From positions 1 to 47,193 of the forward strand of contig JAISCT010000016.1 in assembly GCA_031265355.1 (NCBI GenBank): 47,193 nt of DNA. Direction: 5' to 3'. The number at the start of each line of letters is the position of its first letter. Position 1 is the first letter of the stretch. Made by a program: the position numbers and the translations under genes. Of this stretch, positions 19,648 to 28,700 are shown in pieces. Below the pieces are notes generated by a model. That model was given only the letters and a program-made list of their open reading frames with translations, searched no databases and was not told the origin of the DNA. Source of the DNA: Oscillospiraceae bacterium (lineage in GTDB: Bacteria; Bacillota; Clostridia; Oscillospirales; UBA929).

Positions 19648-20388
19648 TCACCTCTCATGATTTTTGCGGTACTCGGACGGGCTCATGCCTTTTATTTTCT
19701 TGAAGATGCTGGAAAAATATTTTTCATCGCGATAACCGACCTTGTACGCCACTTCGTAAGTTTTCATCTTGTTGTCCACAAAGTAGTCACAGGCGCGTTC
19801 TACCCGGATTTGGTTAAGATAATCTATAAATCCGCATCCGACAGTGCGTTTGAACAGCGTCGAAAAATAATTTGGCGTTATCCCGACATATTCCGCGACA
19901 ATCGTCAGCGTCAGTTCATCGGGGTAATGGCGGTTCATATAATCGAGAGCATTGCTGATAAAACTGTTCAATGCAGCCGATTCTTTTTGCTTATTGCTGC
20001 GAAACGGCTCTTTTTTGCAAGCCGTCCAAATGGCACGAAGAATGTCGGATGTCCCCGTAGGTTTAAGTAAATAATCCACCGCGCCGTAGCGCAGCGCCAG
20101 CTGCGCATATTCAAATTCGTCGTAACTTGATATAACAATGGTTTTGGGCAGTATGCCAATCGCGGACGCCTCTTTCATTACATCGATGCCGCTCTTAACC
20201 GGCATTTTGATGTCCAGCAGCATAACATCGGGATTGTGCTGAATAATGATGTCGATAGCCTCCTGCCCGTTGGCCGCGCAGAAAATCTCAGAAACATAAT
20301 CAGCATTTTTGCTGATGAAGGACTTCAGACTCCCTCGCACCCGCTCCTCGTCCTCGGCAATCAGCAGGCTTATTCCTGAATCACTCAT
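19648..20388 (-). CDS. Response regulator with AraC-type DNA-binding domain (YesN-like)
   Basis: 246 residues. The N-terminal receiver domain has the acidic pair (AEDEE), the phospho-acceptor Asp59 in MLLDIKMP, Ser/Thr in VISSYDE and the conserved Lys in YLLKPTG. The C-terminal 100 residues form two AraC-type helix-turn-helix units (LTIVAEYVGITPNYFSTLFK and YEVAYKVGYRDEKYFSSIFK), ending in the typical MSPSEYRK. Its start overlaps the stop of the upstream kinase gene by 4 bp (ATGA-type), so the two are made together. It probably activates this locus in response to the sugar sensed by the kinase. Confidence 0.95.
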   Translation of the reverse strand: MSDSGISLLIAEDEERVRGSLKSFISKNADYVSEIFCAANGQEAIDIIIQHNPDVMLLDIKMPVKSGIDVMKEASAIGILPKTIVISSYDEFEYAQLALRYGAVDYLLKPTGTSDILRAIWTACKKEPFRSNKQKESAALNSFISNALDYMNRHYPDELTLTIVAEYVGITPNYFSTLFKRTVGCGFIDYLNQIRVERACDYFVDNKMKTYEVAYKVGYRDEKYFSSIFKKIKGMSPSEYRKNHER

Positions 20389-22190
20389 AGCCCCGCCTCA
20401 TTTCGCCCTATCAATGGTAATTTGATATGAACTTTAGTGCCGATATTCGGCTCACTCTCAATCGCAAGCTCGGCTGCAGCGCCGTAACGCAAATTCATGC
20501 GCTCTTTCACATTCCTGACGGCGTAATGCCCCACCCTCTGGTACGCGTACCGGCTGTCGTCCTTCGAATGTAAAATCTCTTGAACTTTCTCACTGGGCAT
20601 GCCAATGCCGCTGTCCTCGATGGTGAACAAAAGGAAATCGCGGTCTATGCGGCCGGTTATCCGGACACGGCCCCACGTTCCGTTTTTTTCCATTCCGTGG
20701 ACAATGGCGTTCTCTACAAAGGGCTGGATGATCAACTTTGGAATTTGATATAAAAGCAGTTCGTCTTCCACTTCAATGCTGTAGTCCAATTTTTTATCAA
20801 AGCGCAGCTTTTGAATTTGCAGATAATGGCGTACGATTTTCAGCTCCTGTTCCACTGTGACCTCGCTGTTGCCGTTGGACAGCAGCATACGAAACAATTC
20901 CGACATCGCCAATATATCATCCGCAAGCCGTTCTTGGCAACATTCCGTCGCTTGCCAGTAAAGGGCATCCAGCGCATTGTAGAGGAAATGTGGGTTCATC
21001 TGGGCCTGGAGCGCATTCAGTTCGCTCTGCTTTTCTCTCAAAGCCAAGACATAATTTTTATCAATCTGCTCGCGGATATCGCTCACCATCGTGTTGAAGG
21101 TTTCGGCCAGCTCGGAAATCTCATCATTCCCCTCGATGCGCACCTGCTGATTGAAATCACCGTTCTTAAACTTATTCATGGAGGCATAGAGCAGCATAAT
21201 CGGCCGGGTAACAATTCGCGAGGCGAACAAGGACAAGGGCCAAACACTTGCCAAAAGGGCGAGTGCCGACAGGCACGTGATAAGAAAACCGCTCCTTTTC
21301 CACGCATCCCAATCGCTTTTCTTGGACAGATAAAATATCGTTTGACCCGACGTTTCGCGGCGCTGAGAAAAGATGTAATATTTTTCATATTCCAGCGGCT
21401 CATCCGCGGCTTTTGGATCATTCTCCCTAAGCCATTCAGCAGTTTCGTCCGGCACGTCGCCGTATCGGAACATTTCGTTGCCATCGGCGTCAAAAATAAG
21501 GACACCCTCGTTATTCTGGGGCATGGCATTTGCGCATATGCTTTCGTATCCGTCTAAATTAATGCCGAGTGACAGGAAACCCAGCTTGCGTCTCTTGGAC
21601 AAATCGTACAGTTCGCTGCAGGCGACAATTTTGTCCGAACGATTGTTGATAAAAAGCCCAATATCATCATCGTTTACTCGGCTCCAAACGATAACACCGT
21701 TCCCCGCTGCGGCCCGTTTGTAAATGTCCAGCGCCCGAAGATCGGCAATGTCTGGAGCAAAAACGCTCCTGTCGCGGCTCACTGAGAACGGCCTGAGTCC
21801 GTTCTCCGGGTAGAGCGCAGCTGTCACAATTTTCGTTTTAACCGCCAATATGTCTTTTATGACGTTAATCGGCGTTTTGTTTGACCAAAAGAGGGGATCT
21901 TCGGCGGTCTCTGCCGGGTCGGACATCAAAACCCGCTGTATTTCATAATTGATGGAGAGATAGGTCGCTATTTCCAACATATCTTGCTCCAGATATCCAA
22001 TATTTTCGTCGATTGACAAAACGGCGCGCTTATACTGCCGCGTGCGCTCACTTATGACAGTGGAATGGCTGTTCCAGTAAATAATGCTTTCCACGATAAG
22101 AAACGCCGGCAGAAGAACGGCATAGATACTCAAGACTATCTTATGCCCAATCCGCATCCCTGAATGGTTGTTCCTCTTCATGCCGCACAT
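20385..22190 (-). CDS. Membrane sensor histidine kinase (YesM-like)
   Basis: About 601 residues; the start is uncertain (ATG 22190 or 22181, with only a weak GGGGCGG site). There is a first membrane helix (about 16-38), a large extracellular sensor domain (about 40-300), a second helix (about 302-325) and a HAMP linker (ending near 380). A His_kinase domain of the LytS/YesM family follows with His401 in QMNPHFLYNALDALYW. The HATPase domain has the N-box PKLIIQPFVENAIVHG and DSGIGMPSEKV. It is the partner of the YesN-like regulator and lies inside the ABC/GH30 operon, as in Gram-positive glycan-utilisation loci. Confidence 0.95.
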   Translation of the reverse strand: MCGMKRNNHSGMRIGHKIVLSIYAVLLPAFLIVESIIYWNSHSTVISERTRQYKRAVLSIDENIGYLEQDMLEIATYLSINYEIQRVLMSDPAETAEDPLFWSNKTPINVIKDILAVKTKIVTAALYPENGLRPFSVSRDRSVFAPDIADLRALDIYKRAAAGNGVIVWSRVNDDDIGLFINNRSDKIVACSELYDLSKRRKLGFLSLGINLDGYESICANAMPQNNEGVLIFDADGNEMFRYGDVPDETAEWLRENDPKAADEPLEYEKYYIFSQRRETSGQTIFYLSKKSDWDAWKRSGFLITCLSALALLASVWPLSLFASRIVTRPIMLLYASMNKFKNGDFNQQVRIEGNDEISELAETFNTMVSDIREQIDKNYVLALREKQSELNALQAQMNPHFLYNALDALYWQATECCQERLADDILAMSELFRMLLSNGNSEVTVEQELKIVRHYLQIQKLRFDKKLDYSIEVEDELLLYQIPKLIIQPFVENAIVHGMEKNGTWGRVRITGRIDRDFLLFTIEDSGIGMPSEKVQEILHSKDDSRYAYQRVGHYAVRNVKERMNLRYGAAAELAIESEPNIGTKVHIKLPLIGRNEAGL

Positions 22191-22215
22191 AGAAAACCGC
22201 CCCGACTGATATCAT

Positions 22216-23061
22216 TTATCCCTTTACGGCGCCCATGGCCACGCCTTTTGTTATATGTTTGCTTAATATAATATAGATTACGATAGCCGGCGCGGCGGTG
22301 AGCGTCATAACGGCAAATTGTACCGCCGCATTCGCACGGTACTGCCCCGTGAACTCCAAGATGGAAAAAGGCAATGTTTTCCATCTCGATGTGCTCAGAT
22401 ATGTACTGGCCATCATAAATTCGTTCCAGTTGTTCAAATAAGTCATGATAATGACAGTTATAAGCGACGATTTCATCATCGGTGTGATAACACTGCCAAG
22501 AAGGCGAAAAGTTCCGCACCCGTCGATTATGGCGGCTTCTTCTATTTCTTTTGACACGGATTCCATGTAACTCGCCGCGAGGAAAAGTCCCTGCGGCAGC
22601 GAAAACGCCACATAAGGCAGAAGAAGCGACCACAGCGTATCGCGGATTCCGAGAAAGTCATATATCATGTAATTGGGGATAAGCGTCGCGTGAATCGGAA
22701 TCATCATACCAAGCAGTATAATGCTTTTGGCGGTTTGCGAAAACCGCCAGCGCATTCTTGTGACTGCGTATGCCGAACAGATTGAGAGCACCAGCACTAT
22801 AACGACCGCGAGTGTATTCACAAGCACACTGTTTTTTAAGTATAGCAGAAAATGCCCGTCAATGAAAGCCCTTGGGTAGTTTCCCCATTGAATTTCCCGA
22901 GGAATGATAAGCAGACTCGATGTAAAGAACTCAGTGTTGCTGGCAAAAGAGAAATCAATAAGCCATATCAGCGGGAAAAGCTGAATCGCCGAGAACAATA
23001 TAAGCACGCCTAAAATGATGCCTCTGCCTAAGGAAACTCTTGTTTTTATCTTATCTGCCAT
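22216..23061 (-). CDS. Sugar ABC transporter permease, MalG/CUT1 type
   Basis: 281 residues with six membrane helices. The cytoplasmic EAA loop reads KEIEEAAIIDGCG, followed by the helix that docks to the ATPase. The end, MTLTAAPAIVIYIILSK...VAMGAVKG, is typical of MalG-like inner-membrane subunits. The ATG at 23061 has AAAGGGG upstream and lies only 3 bp after the stop of the partner permease. Confidence 0.94.
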   Translation of the reverse strand: MADKIKTRVSLGRGIILGVLILFSAIQLFPLIWLIDFSFASNTEFFTSSLLIIPREIQWGNYPRAFIDGHFLLYLKNSVLVNTLAVVIVLVLSICSAYAVTRMRWRFSQTAKSIILLGMMIPIHATLIPNYMIYDFLGIRDTLWSLLLPYVAFSLPQGLFLAASYMESVSKEIEEAAIIDGCGTFRLLGSVITPMMKSSLITVIIMTYLNNWNEFMMASTYLSTSRWKTLPFSILEFTGQYRANAAVQFAVMTLTAAPAIVIYIILSKHITKGVAMGAVKG

Positions 23062-23064
23062 GGC

Positions 23065-23943
23065 TCAAATACCCCTTTCGCGAAAGAGTCGGTTGAGGAA
23101 TACTGTCGTGATAAGACAGATAACGATAAATACGACACTTATTGTATTGCCGTAACCGTAATTGCCCGACTGGAAAGCCTGCTTATACAAATATGTCGCC
23201 ACAAATTGCGTTTCGTTTCCAGGCCCGCCTTTTGTCAGGAGATACACTGTTTCCATCTGTTTCAGGGCCGAAATAAGGGCAAGCGTCACGTTCACTTGAA
23301 TCACAGGACGCATGAGCGGCAAGGTGATCGCAAAGAACATCTTTTTGTCGTCGCACCCGTCGATAGCGGCGGCTTCATACAAAACGGGATCGATATTCTT
23401 TATGCCTGTGTAATATATAAGCATACCCCAACCAAATCCATGCCATACAAGTACAATAAGAACCGACCAGATGGCCTTCCCTGTGCCGAGCCAATTGACG
23501 CCCTCTCCGCCGAAAAATCGCGCGATAACATTAAAAAGTCCAGAATTTGTATTGTAGATATATTTCCACAAAGTGGCAATCACGGCTGAGGATATAATAT
23601 TGGGGATGAAATAAGCGGTCTTAAAAAATGTCTCTAGGCGGCCGCCAATCCGATCCAACAACCATGCCGTTAAAATTGCTATCGGGTGCTGAATAAGAAC
23701 AAAGCCCGCCGCAAGCAGCACCGAATTGAGCAAAGCGTTCCAAAACGCTCCGTCCTTTATCAGGGCAGAGTAGTTCTCAAATCCCACAAATGTGAAGCGG
23801 CCAATACCGGAACTATTGGTGAAGCTATAAATAAAGCTGAGGACAATCGGCGCGAGTACAGCAAAAAGGAAAGCGGTCAAACTCGGCGCGATAAGAATAG
23901 CTATGACGCGTTTATCCCTAAGCATCTTTTCCACATCACTCAC
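23065..23943 (-). CDS. Sugar ABC transporter permease, MalF/CUT1 type
   Basis: 292 residues with six membrane helices. The EAA motif reads LYEAAAIDGCDDKKMFF, and TKGGPGNETQFVATYLYKQAF is the conserved MalF-type C-terminal loop. It pairs with the MalG-like permease immediately downstream and with the lipoprotein binding protein upstream. A hairpin in the 75-bp gap before it probably tunes its level below that of the binding protein. Confidence 0.94.
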   Translation of the reverse strand: MSDVEKMLRDKRVIAILIAPSLTAFLFAVLAPIVLSFIYSFTNSSGIGRFTFVGFENYSALIKDGAFWNALLNSVLLAAGFVLIQHPIAILTAWLLDRIGGRLETFFKTAYFIPNIISSAVIATLWKYIYNTNSGLFNVIARFFGGEGVNWLGTGKAIWSVLIVLVWHGFGWGMLIYYTGIKNIDPVLYEAAAIDGCDDKKMFFAITLPLMRPVIQVNVTLALISALKQMETVYLLTKGGPGNETQFVATYLYKQAFQSGNYGYGNTISVVFIVICLITTVFLNRLFRERGI

Positions 23944-23977
23944 CCCTATCGGCGGGCTGCAAGCCGCGTTATAAACC

Positions 23978-24007
23978 GGCGGGTGCCGAGATTCCCCGGC
24001 ACCCGCC
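23978..24007 (-). promoter_or_regulatory. Intercistronic hairpin between binding-protein and permease genes
   Basis: A perfect 10-bp inverted repeat, GGCGGGTGCC/GGCACCCGCC, with a 10-nt loop and no U-run after it on the minus strand. Hairpins at this place in ABC operons often stabilise the upstream mRNA or reduce read-through, so the binding protein is made in excess. That role is inferred here. Confidence 0.6.
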
Positions 24008-24021
24008 CTCCCTTTGTACGG

Positions 24022-25302
24022 TTAATTCGCCAAAGCACTGACCGCATCTTCCGGGGTGATAGATTTAATAGAGATTTGTTGCGATAAATCCTCAAATTTC
24101 GTCTTGAAATCGGACGAGCCGAGATCGTTGATTGTCGTGCCGCTGATGGACGTAGCGCGAGAGAAAATGTCAATCAGCTGAAGCTGGACAGGGGTTTCGC
24201 TGCCGGTTTTGTACTGAGAGAAATCCTGCGCTGACATGCAGACATTGTTCTCCCAGGCAATTTTCGTCCAATTTTCCGGTTTGTAGATATAATTAAGAAG
24301 TTTCACGGCTTCGTCTTTCACGGGGCTTTTCGCTATCACAGAATGACCGCCGCCGTTCCAAGCCGCGATATCCGTAGAAACACCGACACCGCCGGATACG
24401 ACAGGCATCGTAAAGGCACGAATATTGTCACGGATCTCCGGAGCGATTTCCTGATTGTTGGCCATGCTCATCTCCCAGCTGCCCATGTAAAACATGGCGG
24501 CTTGGCCGTTGATGAACAGATTCTGCGCCGTGCCATAATCCTGCTGTTCGAACCCGGGCTGGAACAGACCGGCATCGAAAGCGTCCTGCAGGAGGCGAGC
24601 CGCTTCGGCGTACGCCGGATTCGAAAAGTCGCCGCTGGATATGGCTTTCAGAGTTTCCGCCTGATAGGACGTCCCCGCGATTTTAACAAGCAAATCTGTT
24701 ATAAATATAGAAATGGGCCACTTGTCATTGCCGTCCATCGCGACGGGTGATATTCCGGTCGCCGCGATTTTTGGGGCCAGCGCGAGCAGTTCATCATACG
24801 TGGCCGGAACCAACCAGTTGTTGTCGTTAAACAACTTTTGATTGTAATAGAACGCTATCATATCTGTGTTTCTTGGCAGGCCGTACAACTTGCCGTCTTT
24901 GGAGAATCCGGCGAGCGAGCCCTCGACAAAGCCATATCCGCTATAATCGTCGGGATTCAGCTCAGCAATCAGTCCGGCGTCAATATACCCGTCTAAGAAA
25001 GACGGCTGCCCCCAAACGCTGATAAGGTCAGGCAAACTCGTCCCCGAGGCATATGCCTTCATTTTGATTTTGTACGCTTCGTCGTCCAGCGCCTCCACCT
25101 GAATTTCGATGTTCTGATTTTCGGCCACATACTGGTCAAAAATCTTCTGCTCCACAAGCCCCTGCCCCGTTGTTCTGTCTGGCAAATTGCTGAACACCTT
25201 GATAACAGTCTTGCCGCCGTTCGTCTGCTGACCGTTCGGCGAACACGCCGTCACTCCGAAAACCATGACGGCTGCCAATAATGAAACAAGAACCTTTTTC
25301 AT
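24022..25302 (-). CDS. Sugar-binding lipoprotein of the ABC transporter (extracellular solute-binding protein)
   Basis: 426 residues from the ATG at 25302 (AAAGGGG 8 bp upstream). The lipoprotein signal ends at the lipobox VTAC, with Cys20 as the lipid site, followed by a Gly/Asn-rich linker. The mature protein has the family 1 binding-protein fold, with KAYASGTSLPDLISVWG and AAMFYMGSWEMSMANN as typical segments. It captures an oligosaccharide outside the membrane for the two permeases downstream. It is the first gene of the transporter-sensor-GH30-MsmK operon. Confidence 0.94.
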   Translation of the reverse strand: MKKVLVSLLAAVMVFGVTACSPNGQQTNGGKTVIKVFSNLPDRTTGQGLVEQKIFDQYVAENQNIEIQVEALDDEAYKIKMKAYASGTSLPDLISVWGQPSFLDGYIDAGLIAELNPDDYSGYGFVEGSLAGFSKDGKLYGLPRNTDMIAFYYNQKLFNDNNWLVPATYDELLALAPKIAATGISPVAMDGNDKWPISIFITDLLVKIAGTSYQAETLKAISSGDFSNPAYAEAARLLQDAFDAGLFQPGFEQQDYGTAQNLFINGQAAMFYMGSWEMSMANNQEIAPEIRDNIRAFTMPVVSGGVGVSTDIAAWNGGGHSVIAKSPVKDEAVKLLNYIYKPENWTKIAWENNVCMSAQDFSQYKTGSETPVQLQLIDIFSRATSISGTTINDLGSSDFKTKFEDLSQQISIKSITPEDAVSALAN

Positions 25303-25364
25303 CAACAATGCCCCTTTCCACAATTATGAATGATAACAACTGCGCGGAAGATCCATCTTTGTCT

Positions 25365-25394
25365 ATTATAGTACGATTTTCAGACAATTACATC
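25365..25394 (-). promoter_or_regulatory. Probable promoter of the sugar-transporter operon
   Basis: A perfect TATAAT on the minus strand (25365-25370) lies 62 bp upstream of the binding-protein ATG. At 17-bp spacing the -35 position reads ATGTAA, a poor match. This combination fits an activator-dependent promoter, for which the YesN-like protein is the candidate. Confidence 0.5.
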
Positions 25395-25670
25395 ATACTA
25401 TTTTTGAAAAAAGTGGTCAATTCTACACGCACCACATAATTCTCCCCAAATTTCATGACACCGCAGAAGAAAAAATATAGCACCATGTAAAACAATCGCC
25501 TAATCTCAGTAGGGTTCGACAAGATCTGGATTTAAAGTATGGTATTTTATGGAAATTTTCAGATGGTTCGACCCCCAGAAGAATGACCCGGGTTTCTTTG
25601 CGGATTAAACGCCGCAACGCCTTTGGCGGCGTCACTCCCCTGCCAAACACAAGCTGAGAAGAGCCTGGCA

Positions 25671-25715
25671 GCGATAAACGCCGCCGCCAGCTAACCCGGC
25701 GGCGGCGTTTATCGC
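25671..25715 (-). terminator. Perfect 18-bp hairpin after the second giant beta-helix gene
   Basis: GCGATAAACGCCGCCGCC pairs exactly with its reverse complement across a 9-nt loop, 24 bp beyond the stop of the 25740-30548 gene. The minus strand has no U-run after it, while the plus-strand side has AGTTTTACG. It may act as a terminator or mRNA 3' stabiliser; which one is uncertain. Confidence 0.55.
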
Positions 25716-25739
25716 AGTTTTACGAAATGTTATTTCTCG

Positions 25740-28700
25740 TTAATCAGACAAAATGGTGAAGCTCTCCGCAAGTGGCGCATCGGTCTCACTGTCCCAGACA
25801 TACGCGACGACTTTACTTCCGCTGTCGGGCTTGCGCAAAACATACTTCGCGTTAGACAGCCACGAACCGACAGTGGTGCTTTTGGGTACAAAGGGCTGTG
25901 GGCCACGGTCTTCTCCGCCGACAATCTCCGAATTGCCGCCAATGCCGCCGCCGACAAGGACCGAACCCTTGACGGTTATCTGATCGACCTTTGCCTCGGT
26001 CAGCCTTCCGCCGGTTTCGTATCCGCCGAGAATGGCATTCGCCTTCTGCTCGGCCTCACGCAAATTAAGCACACGCAGGCCAATGGTATCGCCATAGACG
26101 TCAGCGTCTCCGATAACAAGCGCATCGGCGGAAGGCAGCAGTTTCGACCAGTATTCATTGTCAGGGTGGAACTCGTTTGCCTCAAGAAACTTTGTCGGCC
26201 CAACGGGGCCACGATTGCTTGGACCCTCGCCATTGATGATGTGGGCGATCTCGCCTCTGTTTTGCGAGATTGAGAGTGTCCCGACTTGATGAATCTTGAT
26301 GTTGGTGTTCTCTTCCGGCGCTATGAATCCTGTCCAAATCGTACGGAATTGGACCCCCATATTCTGTACGAACACGTCATAAGACACAAGACCCCAACCC
26401 TCGAAGTTCTTCACATCGTCGCCAATGCGGAACGCGGCATACCCTTGCTGTCTGTCGGCCAGCGGTCCGATGTAATCATACTTGGAATCCGCAAGCGACG
26501 TATCGCGCCAGGCGCCGGGTACGTCGTCGGTTTCCGGCGTGTCATACGGGCGCTCATTTTGCAGATAGAAGCACCGCCCGTCGTCGCCGTTCCAGAGGAC
26601 GTCATATTTCTGGAAATGTTCAGAGTGCAACCCGTAAGTAATCACATGATCGCCGTTCACGACAAGACCGTTGTCCGTCTGATTAAGCGTCCATCCGACC
26701 TGGTCGCCGTGGTCGGCGCGCCATATCCAAGCGTGATCGAGAATCGTGTAGTCGGCGTTGATGACGATGCCGTTCTTTGCCTTGTAAGGTACGTTTGTCG
26801 GAAGACCGCCAATGCGCACGATGGCGTCGGAAAGCACAATTGGGCTCGCTTCCATCTCCGGCGTGGATGTGAAGCCGCCTTCACCGACTACAAGCAGCGC
26901 CTCGCTGGCATTGGCGAAGTCATTCCCGGAAGCGGGACCGGCATCGAACAGAAGGCCGGCAACACGTACGCCGGGCACGTCCGCGACTTTTACGCAGACA
27001 TTTCCGCTCAGCGGACGGAGCGAAGCCTCGCCAATCCCGAGCAGCACGGCGTTTGGCTCGGTAACGCGGATTTCTTTGTCGAGTTTATATACGCCGGGGG
27101 TGAAGAAAATATTGCCGTTCTTCGTTTGCATACCGGCGATAATTTGATCGGCGTCCATAGCTTCGTTCGCTACGAAGAAGTCGCTCAGCGACCTGCTTTC
27201 GCCTGCGCCCATTCCTCCATTTTCCTTACCGGCGCCCCATGAGGGGCCGACAGCGTCTTTGCGGTACCCGGGTACAAACACCTTATAGTCGCCGGTGCCG
27301 CCGTTTGCGTCTACGTCAAAGTAGAGGAAGGGTTTCTCCGCTATGAGCGGTGTATGCTCCACATCAACGACAATCCATGAATAGGACTGGTTCCACTGGG
27401 TTCCGTCCAGGGTCGTGTTCCCTTGCATGACACCGTTCCAGATAAGGCCGTCCGTACCCGCCATCGCGTTGTTGCGGGTATAGAACTGCTGCTGTCCCTG
27501 ATAGGATTGCCAGCCGCCTATATAACTGTCGGCAAGGTAACCGCCGCTTGCCGAACCGCCGAGCTGGAACGTGAGCGAACCCACCGTCTTAATTCTGCGA
27601 ACAGGGGATGCCTGTGAAACGGCAAATACGTTTCCTCCGGCTGCGGTCTCCATGTTCTCAAACGTGCGCCAGAAATTCTGCGTGACGTTGCCGCCGCCAT
27701 TGTAACTGCCGCCCTCCCAAGAGAATACCTGAACCGATTGCGCCTGCACGTCCGTCGGCAATTTGCCCAGCCCGGCAATATGCATGTAGAAGTTAAGATA
27801 CATCCCCAAATACGTGAAGTCAGCCGTATGACCCTTGGCGGGCCTGAACAGGAGCGCAACACGGTCGTCGGTGAATTGGTTGTTGGCATCCGCGCCGGCC
27901 GGGGAATTCGCACCGATACCTCCCCCCCAGAAGAACGCTCTGGAATAGCTGTCGGCGACTGTTGACACTGTATTCTGAGCGTCATTCTCGGTGAAGATCT
28001 CGGTATTCGGGAACGCCGTAATTTCGAGCGAGGCCACGTCCGACGGCGGGCTGTCGATATAATCGCCGTTGCCGTTGTATGCGATTACCTTGTACCAATC
28101 CCATACATGGTCGGTTCCGAGACTGTACTGCGTCGCGTCGGTGGCGTAAACGAGCGTCGTGAATGTGGCGGGCGCGTACCTGCCGAGTCCGCGGTAGATC
28201 TTGTAGCCGGTTGCGTTCGGCACGGCGTCCCATGAGATAGCCGCGCCGTTGCCGTCGCCCGTTACTTTGACGTTCGCGGGGGCGGGCAAAGCGCTCTCGG
28301 CGTTAATGACGTTGAGTGTCACGGTTTTTACCGTTTGCGCAGCGTCGTTGAACGCAACCGCGATGCTGTGCGCGTCGCCGTTCGCCAAAGCCAAAGCGGA
28401 GAGCGCGGCGGCGTCAATGGTGACGGCGGGCGACTTGCCGCCGCTCAGCGTATAGGCGACAGGGCCGCCGTCGAGAAGCAGAGAGGCAATATCGGATGCC
28501 CTGAGCGAACCGAAGCCCAGCTTAACGCCGAAACTCACGCTCTCCGGGATCTTTTTGTTGAACGTCGCGATGGACGTACCCACACTCGGGGGTTCCCCTC
28601 CGGGGATGTTGGCGGCAATCAAAAGTCCGTCCGAATCATTGTTGGCGGTGTCCGTCACGATTTTGTACACGCTGACGTTGTCCACAGGCGCGTCGTCGGT

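Larger units (their letters stand above)
25324..25739. other. Gene-free spacer: operon promoter and two hairpins
   Basis: No credible gene. The spacer holds the minus-strand -10 box TATAAT at 25365-25370 for the transporter operon. Two GC-rich hairpins lie near its right end: a small one at 25609-25632 and a strong one at 25671-25715. An AT-rich stretch upstream of the -10 (25380-25460) could hold activator sites for the YesN-like regulator. Confidence 0.55.

Noticed and set aside
25453..25650. 65-residue minus-strand frame in the 25.3-25.7 kb spacer
   Set aside because: No ribosome site and no recognisable product; the region is better explained as promoter-flanking sequence with hairpins.
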